Origin: Cycas panzhihuaensis
Lineage: Eukaryota > Cycadophyta
Direction of reading: 5' to 3'
Length of the DNA: 64,000 nucleotides
Assembly (NCBI GenBank): GCA_023213395.1
Contig: CM041465.1
Coordinates: 200,391,741-200,455,740, forward strand
Position 1 is the stretch's first letter. Each line of letters starts with the position of its first letter. Below are positions 52,401-64,000 of this stretch, in pieces. The notes under the pieces were generated by a model. It saw only the letters and a program-made list of their open reading frames with translations, ran no database searches and was not told the DNA's origin. A program made the translations under genes and the position numbers.

Positions 52401-54873
52401 ATCAATGAGAGAAAAGAGTGTGCAATGGATGTCTTTATAGACTAATAACGTTAGAGTAACTAGGAAGTTTTAGAAACTCCCTAGTATGGTTGCTAAAATG
52501 GTTCTAGAGACTAGGGTCAAGTCACCTAATAAGACTCAAGATAAACTATTCAAGATGAGCGTAGGGTAACAAGGTCGATATGACTCAAGGGGAATCCTTG
52601 ACCCTTCTCTTAATAAGAAGGAATGAGTCCCTAATTATGTGTTGAATGAATATATATAAGTTTTCAATTTCTTTTTGGTAATTTTAATATTTACATATTA
52701 AATTAAGGAAAACTAAGTAGTACACGCCTAAGCTAAAAAAAGAAACAAAAAAATAACCCAATCCGAACAAATAAGCAAATATTGCTCTTTTTTATTAGAG
52801 AAAAGATCAAACAACCTTTGATCAGGTAGGATGATTAATGAGGAGATCCTACCCTTGAATGAACAACCTAGAGCTTCCTAATTATCTACCCCCCTAAGGT
52901 TTTTCTAAAAGAAAATGTCCTAACTCAAACTATTATCCCATCCAAAGGTTCAAAAGTATACATAAAACTAATCTAAAGTGTGGGAGGATTAATAAGTGTA
53001 AGGACCCAATAGATCTTAGACCCTTGATTAATAATTGATTCAATCACTGGGGTCTCTCTCGCCTAATGATGATCCCCCCATAAGGATAAATGGCCCAAGG
53101 ATGCACACATCTAATTCTATGAGGTCCTTACATATAATAATAAAATAAGATAAAGAAGAAAGGTTGTTCTTAACCTAAAGTATGATGAGAAACCAATGCC
53201 TTTAGTGTTTAAAATATGATAAGAAAAAATAAATCTTAAATGAGAGGAAGTTTGTATGTCAGAGGTGTCAAGTTCCAATGAATCAAATGACCCTTCATAT
53301 GAAAGGTATTTATCCCTAGGAAAGGAGAAGTTTGATATGTTGGGGATGTCAAGTCCTAGTCAATCAATTAAGCATTAAACAAATGGACAAAACCTAGCCT
53401 AGGGGTTCCACCTAATAAGTAATCAACAAGTAACCTTAAGTATAAAACTAAAATGTCATTTTGATTTTTTATGTAAACAGGCAAACAATAAATCAACTCA
53501 AATAACCACCCAAAAGAACCAACCCATCACAATGTAATCATAACTAATAAAAATAATTAAAGCATGCACTTTATTTTCTCCTTTTTTTTTTTAAATATAT
53601 TTTTTATATTCAAAAGAAACAAGAAATAAAAATGATATCTAACATACCTATAAGGAATGAGAGAAGCAAGAGTTCTTTGAATGTACTTATAGTTATTCTA
53701 GTCACTCTTTTCTCCTATTATTAAAGGTAAAAAAGAATATGTCTCATTCAAGTAAAATATATGATTAAGTAATTCAACAAATATAATGATATCATTAAAT
53801 AATAATCTTCCTATTTGCCATTTTATTTTCTATTTATTTTTTTAAGATTTCTTTGCTAAATAAAAAAGTAGGACAATAAAAGAAGAAAAATGAATGAAGA
53901 AAGGACCAACCTTATAATTGTGAGCCACAAAAGTCTTATAATGATGTCCTTATTCTTCTAAACAATTCTCCAATATGAGAGAAGTGGTTGTAGTAGCTAC
54001 AATAGATATTAGGATCCATACAAAGGCAAGACTATACTAAAAAAACATCCTTTCTATAGTTGATAATACTCTTAAAACCACAATAGCCCTTAGGCTATAC
54101 TTAGGAGGCTATGTGAGAGAAAAGAGAGGGGCCAAATGAATCTTAGAACCTTATGGAAGAAGGGTTCAAACCACCAAATCTGATGCCCCTAAGCTAAGCC
54201 ACTCACCTCTCTAGTAAGCTCCTAAACATAAAAGTTCAGCGTATGGAGCTCTCATTAGCTCATGAGTAGGAATTTATAAACTTAGGAGTTCTCAACTCTA
54301 GAATCAAGACTTCAAGCAATGGAAAACTCTAAATAAGCAAAGAGAATAATGCAAGAAAGCCAATTTATGATGAAAATTAATTAAAATCTTAACCAAGTTT
54401 CCTTTTCACAACGAATCAGTAATAAACTTTGAGAGAAGTCTCAAATGAAATATACCAACTTACCAAACACCTGATGAGGATAAGAAGTTATGCCTTATAT
54501 TAGTATCTTGCTTATCTAACTCCTCCAAATCAGAGCTCTAAACTAGTTGCAAATGGCAAGAGAAGTAAGAAATAGGAGGAAGGGAGAAGCATAGAAGATG
54601 GCACTTAAAGAAGGAGGAGGGATATGAAGGGGAAAGGAACCTAAAGGAGGAACAAAGAAAGAAAAGAAGTAGATTCAACTCTAAGTCTTTTATTGGTCTA
54701 ATAAAGGGCTTCAAATTTATCTTTAGACAAGTCACCACAAGTTCTAAATAGAGCTCATAAGTGTGAGTTATAATTCCAACAACATTCCATTACTTCAAAT
54801 GATCTCCTCATCTTTGTTAAGAAAGATGATGAGATTCTATAGAGGAAAATAGAAGGAGAGAGGCCAAAAATAG
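52401..54873 (-). other. Gypsy 2 long leader
   Basis: About 2.4 kb between the 5' LTR and the gag-like region without coding. I could not match a primer site next to 54874 to a known tRNA. Purine-rich stretches occur at 54550-54680. Confidence 0.45.
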
Positions 54874-55586
54874 TGGGGAGCCAGAGCTATAATTTACCAT
54901 AATTTAACATCTATATAATAGGGAAAAATAGCCTACCATTATATATATTTCTTTTATATGGAAAGTCAAAAATCTTAACTGATAACAAAAGACATAAGTA
55001 GTCAATGAAAAAGGTGACCAAAAATATACTAAAAATATGACTAAGAGAAGATCATATTTTTAGTTATACAAACATCATATTCTATAAAGAAAGACATATT
55101 TTTGGATAACACTAAAATATGACCTTTGATGGAAAATACGACTGATAAAAAAATTTAAATAGAGGATTTTCATTTTTAAAAATCACAAAAAATCAAAGAA
55201 AAACACATCACAAAGTCACGTCTTAAAGCAACAAAGTGTTAGTTAAAGTATAAAGATAAATTCTAAGGGAGAAAAACTAGTGCATGAAATAAAAACTATC
55301 AGATCAAAATTATACTGAAAGGATAAATGATAGAGGTGAGTTTGAGCTCTAAAGAAGGCTGGAATAAGTTAAGTTTGTAAGACACTTTTATGAATTTTAC
55401 ATCATTGGAAATTAGTGAAGCATAAGTACAATCAATATAAATTCATTTAGCTATAATACCAAGTAGTTACTAAATTAACATGTAGTCAAATAGTCAAACT
55501 ATAGCACTAAATGATAAGGTATGAGATACAATCAGTGTTAAAATAGGGCATAGTTAGCAGAAGTAGTACCTTGCCCCCCTCTCGCA
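54874..55586 (-). repeat. Gypsy 2 5' LTR (~713 bp)
   Basis: Direct repeat of 39298-40017. Forward ends are TGGGGAGCC and CTCGCA. Shared words include AAATATACTAAAAATATGAC and AAAACACATCACAAAG. The pair has many substitutions, implying an old insertion. Confidence 0.78.
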
Positions 55587-57150
55587 CTATTATATCATAT
55601 GAAGCTAACTTCCTACTATCCCAAAATAATTTTGCCTTCTAGCTATCTAAAACGTGATCATAAGGGCTAACACCCTCTATCCTAGGGGTATGTCCTTTAT
55701 GTCTCTAATCATTTAGAGGTCTTCCCTATTATTGACCTAATAGTTTACCCTATTAGTTAGATATAGGTAGTCTTGTGATCATGCTCCATCTATTTGCATA
55801 GGGGAAACTCTCAGCTTCCTCCCTCATTCTAACATCCTAAAGATCCTATGGATATCACTAGGGGTAATCTAAAGGTCTTCTAATACATAAAATTTAGAAA
55901 CATTAGCCTCAATCACTCAATGGTTCACTAGATTTATGATCAGTCTAGTGTCTATGGCTAAAGTCTTAGTATAACATGCTCTAATGACCTAATACCTATG
56001 TAACATAACCTAATCACCATCCATTAGACCACCTTAAATCTCTTCAAATAAGTGTTTATCACTATACCTTGAATAGACATGTTAAACTCTCTACATCCAA
56101 GAATAATTTAATGAATCAATCCATCACAATATAAATAAGCCTCTTTTATCATCCACTCTCATTATATAGATAAAGTATTAACTTTTAGATGCAAATATTT
56201 TAGCCACAGTTGAAATTCTAATTTTGTTAAACTAACCACATTAAAATTTATATAACCTTATCAAATTCCTAATGACCTTGCCTATATTTTTATGAAATAT
56301 AGGAATTTAATGGGGCTAGTCTAATTTTGATGGACTAACCCTATAAAAATATAAGAGTTTAGAAAATTTAAAAATAAAAGAAATCAAGATATTTCAATGG
56401 TTGGAAATAATCCTATGGATATAGTAAGCTCTACCACTCTTAAATTACAAACAAAAAATGAGAGATTCATTCATTGTTTAGTTGAATTGAGTGATTTTTA
56501 ATTGTGAAAAACCCTTATTTTTAATTTATTTCATTTCTACAATTTTAAAAAATTACCATTGAAACTTACTAGATATGGCCTCATTGGGTCCATCGATAAC
56601 TTTGCTCTTGATTATAACTCACTGCATATCAAATGGTCCATTAATTAAGAAAATGTTTGGAAAAAATGAATAAGACTTTTCTCAATTTTATAGTTTCTCT
56701 TTTGAACTTCTTTCGTTAATTTTATGCTTGTTTAAACTCTAGTTTTTACAAATGTTTTTTCATTTGAGTCTTGTTTTTCTTATCTTCCTTATAAATATGC
56801 AAGATCTTGAATATCTCTTTACTCTAATTTGGTGAGTTATTTTGGCCCCTTTTTGCAACCCTTTTATATTAACTTCTATCTTTTTTACTAAAAATTCCAT
56901 GAGCCTAGTTGTTATCACATTGGTCCTTTATAGTCATTGGTGCCTAACCTTTTGTTGTCAGTTGTGCTTTTGTAGCTAGTTTTACTTTTATTTTCCATGG
57001 TTGGTAAAGATTAATTCATGCTCATCACACTACCAATAAAGTCTTAATCACTCTAAAATAACATGTAGGCCCTAGCTTGTGTGCAGGTGAAATTGTGTAT
57101 AGAAAATTTTGATGAAGTTATAATAAGAAGTTGACGTCACAACACAATTA
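55587..57150. other. Unassigned AT-rich DNA
   Basis: No coding frame, LTR pair or RNA gene is seen. The RT part of Copia 4, expected if Gypsy 2 had simply split that element, is not recognised here. Confidence 0.4.
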
Positions 57151-57668
57151 TAGATGAGTAGCAATTATGATCTAGTTGTAGTTGAGCAGTAGTGGTGACC
57201 TAGTTAGTTAAGCAATAATTGTAACCTAATTATAGTTGAATAGTAGTTGTAATCTAATTACAATTAAGTAGCAATTGTGACATAATTTGTAGTTGAGCAA
57301 CAATTGTGACTTGGTTGTAGTTGAGTAGTAATTATGATCTAATTATAATTGAGTAGTAGTTATGACCCAGTTGTAGTTGGAGTTACAGTTGTGATTGAAT
57401 CATAGTTAGAGTGATAGTTACGATCAAATCATACTTGTAGTTGTAGTTATGATCAGATCACAATTAGAGCAATAATTACATCTAGATTGTACTTAGAGTC
57501 ATAATTATGATCTAATAATACTTAGACTCATAATTACAATCAGATCATAATTGAAGTCATAATTATGACCAAATCACAATCAAGCCACAGTTATAACCAA
57601 ATCATAGTTTGAGATGTGATTGTGATCAGATTACATTTGGAACCATAATTGCTACTAGATTACAATTT
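57151..57668. repeat. Minisatellite: ~18 units of 28-29 bp
   Basis: Units follow the pattern GTTGAGTAGTAATTATGATC plus an AATTATA-type end, for example starting near 57181, 57207, 57235 and 57263. Divergence between units is high and increases to the right. Because units are 28 or 29 bp, no constant reading frame is kept and it is not coding. Confidence 0.85.
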
Positions 57669-58755
57669 GTGAAATAGAAGAGAACCAAACATTTTATCAT
57701 TTGTATTGAACCATTTTGTGATATAACCAACATTAATTGAAACCATTAAGTTTCTATGTATAAAATAAGAGTCAGTATAATAATGATAGAACTAAAGACA
57801 GGGAGAGAGATAGATAAATCAAGAAGTGTGTGGGATTTCTTCTTGTTGTAGCGAGCTTGGCACTTACATTTATAATCCTTATATACTTTTGGGCCTATGT
57901 CTAGTTGTGAGAGGACTAGACGTAATTCCCTATTCTAATAACATTATGTTTTGTATCATAATTGGTATTATATATACTTAATTTATCTAGTATGGTTAGA
58001 AATATTGTAAATAGATAGAGCAACGCATACATTAGTTCTATTGCCCAAATAAATCTAGGAAGAAGGTGAATAGTAAAGCCATTATAGGTAAGGCTAAGTG
58101 AGTCATCTAGGATCTCTTCTATGCCACCCAAACTTGAAGTAGAATCATGACATGAACGCAAAGAGAATTAGGAGAAAGATAAACTCTAGGTGGGAGTGAG
58201 GAAGCTAAGATTTGCAATGACACTAAAAAGGCAAGTGAAGAGGTGACCACTTATTAACTCGATAGGAAGAAGAAAGTCGAGTGTAGAAGGCAAAAAATAA
58301 GAGGAGGTGAACATTGATACAACTAGAGATCATGTCAAGGAAAAAAGGATGTAGATTGAATAAGATCAAACATATGTATTAGAAGAGGATCCCAATGAAG
58401 AAAGGATATAAAAGAAATAATTAAAGAAGTAGTACTAGCCAAAGAGGAACCTCAAGAGGAAATAACATTCCAAGAAGATTAGAGGCAATTTAATTGAATT
58501 AGAACTATACAATATAATAAATAATGGTGGAATCACTATTGGATGGAAGTAAGAACTCCCTTGAGCCATATTTTAAATTCTCTCATCAAGTTAGTGATGT
58601 CAAGCTCGTAAGGAAGTATGGTAGGTGGAAGTTCACCACTTGGAGGAAATCCAGGTGGTGGAGGCCCATCATCAAATTAGTCAATCTTTCCTAATATAAG
58701 TGGAGATGGTAATCAACCACTATGTGTAATGGGTTAAGGAAGTAAAGAAGGACCA
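57669..58755. other. Unassigned DNA, possibly leader of the gag fragment to the right
   Basis: Short frames only. A Gly/Asp-rich patch near 58605-58690 could be the degraded start of the gag that follows. Confidence 0.35.
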
Positions 58756-59450
58756 ACTCTGCTTTTTCAAATCTACATTTAAATGGATCCACAGATTTGG
58801 GAGGTCACCTGTCATTCTTTAAAAATATGTTAAAAATCAAAAGAATTATAGATCTGGATTATATAAAAGCTCAATTTTTTTCCACATTATGAGGAGTAGT
58901 GATTGCTTGGTTCTAATATGTATAGCATAAAATATATCATGGGATAGATTTTAAGGTTAGCTTTTGGATCACTTCCAAAAGCTAAGAGATTCAATGGCTA
59001 TGTTTCAGGCATTGAAAGAAGTAAAACAATATCCTAGTGAATTAAACAATGATTTTGATGGTCAAATACAAGTTATAATAAATAAGATGAAACCAATAAT
59101 AAATATTAATTTGATGCTTATAATGAAATATTTTGTACAACGATTAATCTTGCAACTAAGAGATAAAGTCACGTTGTATCCAATGAATACTTATGAATAA
59201 GTATAGGAGTTAGATTTAAAATTTAAAAATCAAATGAATATGGCATATTCTTAGTTGGTAATATAACAAACTTCACATATGGGACTAGTTCTTTCCCAAA
59301 TTCCATAGATGGGAATACAATTATGGGGGATGTATAATCAGAATAATATACCAACACCACAAATGGGAAAGAATCTAAAGATTGAAGCATTAAAAAAAGA
59401 GATAAAGGCATTGAAATAGCAACCATCGATATCAATACCTATAAACATAT
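58756..59450 (+). pseudogene. Isolated Ty3/Gypsy-type gag fragment
   Basis: Forward text LNGSTDLGGHLSFFKNML, then KAQFFSTL and AWF near 58870-58915, then in another frame a 78-codon open stretch from 58964 (DHFQKLRD, FVQRLILQLRDKV). This is the Retrotrans_gag layout: HL-x-FF start, small-residue AWF segment and an FV-x-x-L-x-x-L-R-x-x-V end. It differs from Gypsy 1 and 2 gag, so it belongs to another element, cut at 59510 by the next insertion. Confidence 0.6.
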
Positions 59451-59510
59451 AACAGAATCAAGAAATTGAGAAATTACATTGAAAATTAGCCAAGTTATGC
59501 TTTTAGAGAA

Positions 59511-59736
59511 TGTTGGAAATCAAATATGTAACAAGAAAATATTTGTAAATAGAACAGAAACACCTCCAAGATCAAATAGTACCCTTAAGGTACCTCAAAT
59601 TATATTAACAAAACATCTTTACAACAAATAATCCATATGATACACTATATGTGTATTTATAATACATGACATGATGGTGAGAGTGGCACCCACTTACATG
59701 TAGGATAAATAAATGTATATTACTAATATTCCAGCA
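59511..59736 (-). repeat. Copy B 3' LTR
   Basis: Forward ends TGTTGGAAATC and TTCCAGCA. It matches the copy A LTRs and 63826-64000. It contains GTACCCTTAAGGTAC (about 59579-59593) and a reverse-strand TATAAATAC. Confidence 0.85.
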
Positions 59737-59750
59737 CTCCCCCTTAATGC
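59737..59750 (-). promoter_or_regulatory. Copy B polypurine tract
   Basis: On the reverse strand ATTAAGGGGGAG precedes the TG of the LTR. Confidence 0.72.
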
Positions 59751-59759
59751 ACATTTGGG

Positions 59760-60851
59760 TTATTTATATTTGTAATGCCTTGTCCTCGGAAATGTATCGA
59801 AGATGATGTCTTCAACTTGATCCTTGTCTTCAATCTTGTAGTGATGTCTTTGCTATAGAATAGTGTCTTCAACTTGATTTTTGTCTTCAATTCTATACCG
59901 ATGCCTTTGTTGAAGCAGGTCTAGCAAGTGTAAATCTTTATTCTTCATTGTGGCTAGTCTAGTCTAATTTTGATGTAGATCTTGTAAGTAACCATCTTCA
60001 AATATAACTTACTTGACATCATTATCTTGTATAAGTTCTTGATCATCATATACAATAGTAACCTTTAGAGCAAAATCTTCATCAGCTTATATATTCTTTG
60101 AACTTGAATTAATACTCAAAGCAAAAATAACATTTAGACTTGAATCAATATAAGACTCATCTTCTATAGGACCATAAGATTCATATTCAAATTCCTTTTA
60201 AATAATAGCGTCATCTAAATAGACTTTTATCGATTCATCACTCTCAATATCTTCAATGGTAGTTGTAGTCTCATCAATGTATTCAACCATACATTTAGTA
60301 GTAGTTTCATTAATATTCAAACATTCTTCATCTTGACATACTGTTTCATCAATGTTGATAATATTTTCTTCATTTGTTTTACCTATATCATAACCATCAT
60401 TGATCTTATTTTCCTTTTCAATAATTTATTATATCTCTTCAAGAGTTTGTTCAAATATATCTTTTAAAAAATCCCAAGCTTCCTTAGCAGTACTTGCATG
60501 TTGAATCTTAGGAATGATGAAATGATATGTGGAGGGAAGATCAACTTTGTCTAATACAGCAAGAATTATAATAAATACTTTTTTGTCTTTCTTCTCAAGT
60601 ATTTCCCTTTCTTCTTCATCCTCAAGAATAACATATCCATCGGTAATAAGTTTCCACAAACTTCTAGCTATGAAAAAACATCTCATTTTAATTGTCCAAA
60701 AGAAATAGTTTACTCCATTGCACTTAAGTATCCGAAGAAATGAATCCCTCAAGTAATATTCATTTGTTTCATGGACATATATGACCACATTATTCTCCTC
60801 CATAATTATAAGTATACCTCTAAATAATATCCTTTTTTTTTCAATCAACAA
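59760..60851 (-). pseudogene. Copy B Gag-like protein with acidic middle and C-terminal 18-aa repeats
   Basis: One frame of 364 codons from ATG (60851) to TAA (59762-59760). The first 140 codons are open: residues ~43-70 hold the Copia Gag start CNGVNYFFWTIKMRCFF and LWKLI, and residues ~120-140 hold IQHASTAKEAWDFLKDIFEQ. Then come two consecutive TAA codons and an acidic part with NIDETVCQDEECLNINET and IEDIESDESIKVYLDD. The C-terminus has two 18-residue units, QRHRYRIEDKNQVEDTIL and QRHHYKIEDKDQVEDIIF. About seven in-frame stops but no frame change are seen. There is no zinc knuckle. The Gag domain is better kept than in copy A. Function beyond Gag-like is unknown. Confidence 0.78.
59797..59917 (-). 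repeat. Two ~54-bp coding tandem repeats in copy B
   Basis: Encode the two QRHxYxIEDKxQVEDxI units. They are one fewer than in copy A, with a stop codon between them as in copy A. Confidence 0.75.
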
Positions 60852-62284
60852 ACTTACCTAACATTGGTAGCATGCCCATTAATCAATCTCAATAAATATT
60901 TTCATGTCTCATATCCCTCATATCACTGACTTCATCATCATATCATCACCTTGTCCATCTCTCATATTTCCAAACAATCACATACAATGAGTATCTGAAC
61001 TACTTCCTTCACCATCAAATTAATGCTTATACCACATACATCTCACAAAGATCATACATACCTCATGTCACCATTAAATCACCAAGACATATCATACTTT
61101 ACTTAATTGTCCAAAACATGACACATGCCACAACATTACCATGAATAATCTACATAATGATCTATACCATTTAATAAAGTTTGCTTCCCTACAATTTAGG
61201 TGTCTTTAACAAATAGCTCACTTTCCTATCAATTTGTGATCATCATTACCTTGATAACAATCACCCATAAACATGCCCTCTGCTTACCCTCTCTTACTCT
61301 CTTAGCCCTTAAACTCCCCCTAATTAGCTTGTTATGTAACTCACATGTAACAGACACTTCATCGCCTCATATCACTATCTTTTTTGCCATCATATTTGCT
61401 TGATTATGCCCTCTTCTTTATTTAAATCACATTCTAAGGAGCATCAAATCGCCATATGCCACCCAACTCACTGATGCAAACACATGCATAATCACTTCAT
61501 CACCACACTATATCATTGTCATAGTAGCTCTCTCATACAAAACGCATGTAAGAAAGCACTCAATTACCATTAAACAATCACCATCATGCACCTCAAATCA
61601 CCAATAAAGTGCCAAATGACTTAATGTTGTCTCATATCACCAAAGTACTCTCCCATGTATAACACACACAAGAGAGCATCCTCATATTGTAACATCACCC
61701 AACTTATTCTCTCATGTAAATTAGATGCTAGAGAATATAAATTTGCCTACTTCACCTATTAAACTACTCTTATACAATTGCATGTAAGAGAACTTTTCCA
61801 TACATCATTAACATGCCTCATAAGCTCCATATAGGCACCTTCAATTCTTGATAATTATACCAATTCCCCTCTTAATCAAAGTACAAACTTAACAAGAAAT
61901 GGATAACAACCAACTACAAACAATCTCATGATTTATCAATGAATGTAACTTCTAAATCAAGAGAATAATCAACCTTAAAAAAAGGTCAATTAAATGATTT
62001 ATTAATAGAGATAACTTAAAGACAAAGAAGCCACTTTACAAAAAGGTGATCTTAATACATTGAAATATCAATGTAAATATGAAATGGGTAATATAATACA
62101 TGGGCAACTTTAATAAAAATAAAAATATATAAAAAGGCATTAATACGATAATGCAATATATTTAGATGACTTTATATATTATATTATATGGTTGTAAAAT
62201 ATTAAATCAATGATGCACGCAGATGGGTAACTGCGAATCTACAACTATGGCACACTATGATTAAAATCAGAGTTAATTTGAGGA
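60852..62284 (-). other. Copy B leader, part next to gag
   Basis: Non-coding, rich in CATATCA/CTCATG words, for example repeated CATATCACC around 60910-61690. It aligns in patches to 11905-12900 of copy A. A forward frame at 61200-61403 is not supported as a gene. Confidence 0.5.
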
Positions 62285-62940
62285 GCGAAAGAATTTGTAC
62301 ACATCACAGTCATAGTCATAGTCATAGGTGTGAGTTGGTTCTATTTTGGGAATCCATCCATTGATAGCCATGGTGATGGATCCAAAGGCAAAAGTAGTGG
62401 TGGAGAAGGCAAATGTAAGTGGTGGTGGTGTGGTGGAGGGTAGGAAGAAGAAGAAGAAGGTAGGGCATTAGAAGACAGTGGAGTCATATAAAACATACAT
62501 ATTCAAGATGTTGAAACAAGTCCACCCTGACATCGGAGCATCTAGTAAGGCAATGGACACCATGAACATCTTCATAAATGATGTATTTGATAATTTAGCC
62601 AATGAAGCATCCAAACCTATAAGGTACAATAAGAAGCCGATGATTAATGCCTATGAGATTTAGACTACTGCCAGGTTCCTTCTTCTGGGTGAACTTGCCT
62701 AGCATGCTGTTTGTTAGGGCACCAAGGCTATCACCAAGTTTGCTGGTAGTTGAAGATGAAGCAGTAGCCTAATTTTGTTGTATTCATTCTCATTTAATTG
62801 GTGTCTTCCTCAATTTCATTATGGGAATCTATTTTCATTATTAGTATTGGTTCACTCAAAGGCTTGATAGTTTGGATATTACACTGTTAATTGTATTTAT
62901 TTTGAAGACATGTTTTGAGATGATTATTTTCATTAGACTA
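62285..62940 (+). other. Inserted or captured stretch containing histone H2B sequence
   Basis: Copy A has no counterpart of this stretch, while leader similarity is found on both sides (before ~62285 and after ~62940, edges approximate). It holds a short (TCATAG)n run at 62311-62328, an H2B coding region and about 190 bases after its stop. No poly-A tail is visible. Confidence 0.55.
62370..62753 (+). pseudogene. Histone H2B pseudogene
   Basis: H2B pairs with H2A in the nucleosome. ATG at 62370 opens 127 codons to TGA (62751-62753) with no frameshift. Residues ~1-36 form the short Lys-rich tail (a run of five Lys). Residues ~37-127 follow the plant H2B histone fold: [44 protein letters not shown], then LLLGELA and a terminal TKAITKFAGS. 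Four TAG stops lie at 62469, 62661, 62700 and 62715; the last three replace the usual Gln, Lys and Glu. Some conserved positions are changed (LARYNKKPTI reads [10 protein letters not shown]). Plant H2B genes lack introns, so RNA or DNA origin cannot be told. It is antisense to its host element. Confidence 0.92.
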
Positions 62941-63812
62941 ATTTGGATTTAATACATGTATGGATGACTGCAAACATAACAACACCGTGATGACTCTAAT
63001 TTTATAATAGCTAAAATGAAATAGTAAAGGATGGCTGCCAAAATAATCAACATATAGAAGGTATAATTATTATCACGTGAGGAAGCACGAGCGACCAAAT
63101 AAATAATATGCAGAGTATATAAACTCAAGGGTGATGCAAACATCCATGCAGACCATACTACAGTAATAAAGGGTAGCGAAATGTATACACGGCATAGGCA
63201 ATACCAATAAACATGTAAAACACAGTGGTTATATTAACGCGTGGGGTCTGGAAACTCAATATAAAGAGGTGACACACATATATTTAAAACCAGGTGATGG
63301 CTATATAATCACATAGAGTATCATATATACGGTTATGTCTATTGAAGAATATTTACCAATAGGCAACATCAAATATATTCATCAATGTAAATAAAACCAT
63401 GGGTGATCATAAAATTGATGTAAATGGGTAAAATATATTATTCAAACCCTAAATATCGATGGTTGATCATAATAAGAGTATACCTTAAATGTTTGACCGT
63501 TTTTCACTTCACGGCACTACAATTGATCTCACAGAGGTTATGCACTCTTCACAACTCAACAGAGGGTTGATAAGATAATACATGGGTGCATGACTTCTCT
63601 TCATACATGGGTAGCCTTAAACATCTCTTAATTACTCAATGAATGTCAAAATCACCTCCATATAATTATAGGGTTTTTACAGGCTCAACAGTGGCTGCAA
63701 GAGGAATGGGTATTATTGAAAAAATGGGCACCTCCTTACACACCAAAATTAAGGTTTCATCAATGAACACCCCACTTAACTAGGCTTCACCTTGCTCAAT
63801 CTTCCTTAAATT
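62941..63812 (-). other. Copy B leader, part next to primer site
   Basis: Non-coding. It matches copy A 13440-14150 in blocks, for example TATTATTCAAACC (63437 and 13768) and CTCTTAATTACTCAAT (63624 and 13953). Confidence 0.6.
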
Positions 63813-63825
63813 GGCTTCGATGCCA
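63813..63825 (-). promoter_or_regulatory. Copy B primer-binding site
   Basis: On the reverse strand TGGCATCGAAGCC abuts the LTR end; it differs at three positions from the Met-tRNA site TGGTATCAGAGCC. Confidence 0.7.
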
Positions 63826-64000
63826 TGTTGAAAATCAAATCTGCAATAAGAAAATATTTGTAAATAGAATAGAAACACCTCTATGATCGAATAGTACCCT
63901 TAAGGTACCTCAAATTGTATTAACAAAACATCTTTACAATAGATAATCTATATGATACACTATATGTGTATTTATAATACATGACATGATAGTGAGAGTG
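63826..64000 (-). repeat. Copy B 5' LTR, cut by the window end
   Basis: Begins TGTTGAAAATC and follows 59511-59685 closely up to the last base. The remaining ~50 bp lie outside the window. Confidence 0.85.

Larger units (their letters stand above)
59511..64000 (-). mobile_element. Gag-only Copia-type element, copy B, carrying H2B sequence (runs off the window)
   Basis: 3' LTR 59511-59736 and the beginning of the 5' LTR at 63826 bound a reverse-strand element of the same family as copy A (10488-14407). Shared features are the LTR palindrome, the PPT, the Gag-like frame with acidic middle and C-terminal repeats, and patches of leader. Only copy B has the H2B-like stretch within its leader. The outer end lies beyond 64000. 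Confidence 0.85.

Noticed and set aside
62285-62940. The H2B stretch as an active host histone gene
   Set aside because: Four in-frame stops and altered conserved residues exclude a working protein.
59737-64000. The H2B insert as a hallmark of the whole gag-only family
   Set aside because: Copy A has the same LTRs and protein plan but no H2B sequence, so it is private to copy B or a subset.

Overview
The window looks like plant nuclear DNA from a repeat-rich, probably large genome. It is AT-rich and contains no intact gene. Almost everything recognisable is decayed LTR retrotransposon of plant Copia and Gypsy type: Met-tRNA primer sites, a Tat-type Gypsy with an extra archaeal-type RNase H, a Tork-type Copia, and a plant-like histone H2B pseudogene. 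The species cannot be told from the sequence. I found no tRNA, rRNA, CRISPR array or host gene with a working reading frame.

Layout. 1-864 is flanking DNA with a short ~20-bp repeat. 865-24958 is a nest. The outer element, Gypsy 1, has ~2.68-kb LTRs at both ends and keeps gag, protease and an archaeal-type RNase H, but reverse transcriptase, its RNase H and integrase are not found. Two elements sit inside its gag. One is a Tork-type Copia (to 10413) whose 5' LTR is joined head to head to an inverted LTR copy. The other is a small reverse-strand Copia-type element (10488-14407) with one gag-like frame. A ~2-kb (TA)n array lies in the Gypsy 1 interior. 24959-29224 holds a triple primer-site repeat and a truncated reverse-strand Copia with its LTR. 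29225-32601 is unassigned. 32602-39297 contains two LTR/primer-site pairs, a forward Copia gag-protease remnant and a reverse-strand Copia RNase H plus LTR. 39298-55586 is Gypsy 2, reverse strand, with gag, PR, RT, RH, INT and archaeal RNase H in order, then a (TA)n array and a decayed antisense reading frame. 55587-59510 has a 28-29-bp minisatellite and a third gag fragment. 59511-64000 is a second copy of the small gag-only element, cut by the window end, carrying an H2B pseudogene.

The most notable material is the pair of gag-only Copia-type elements. Both keep one ~365-385-codon frame made of a Copia-type Gag N-terminal domain, an acidic middle and 18-residue tandem repeats at the C-terminus (three in one copy, two in the other). 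One has also acquired histone H2B sequence. Every protein-coding remnant here has stops or frameshifts, so none is expected to work; the elements could only move, if at all, with proteins from elsewhere.
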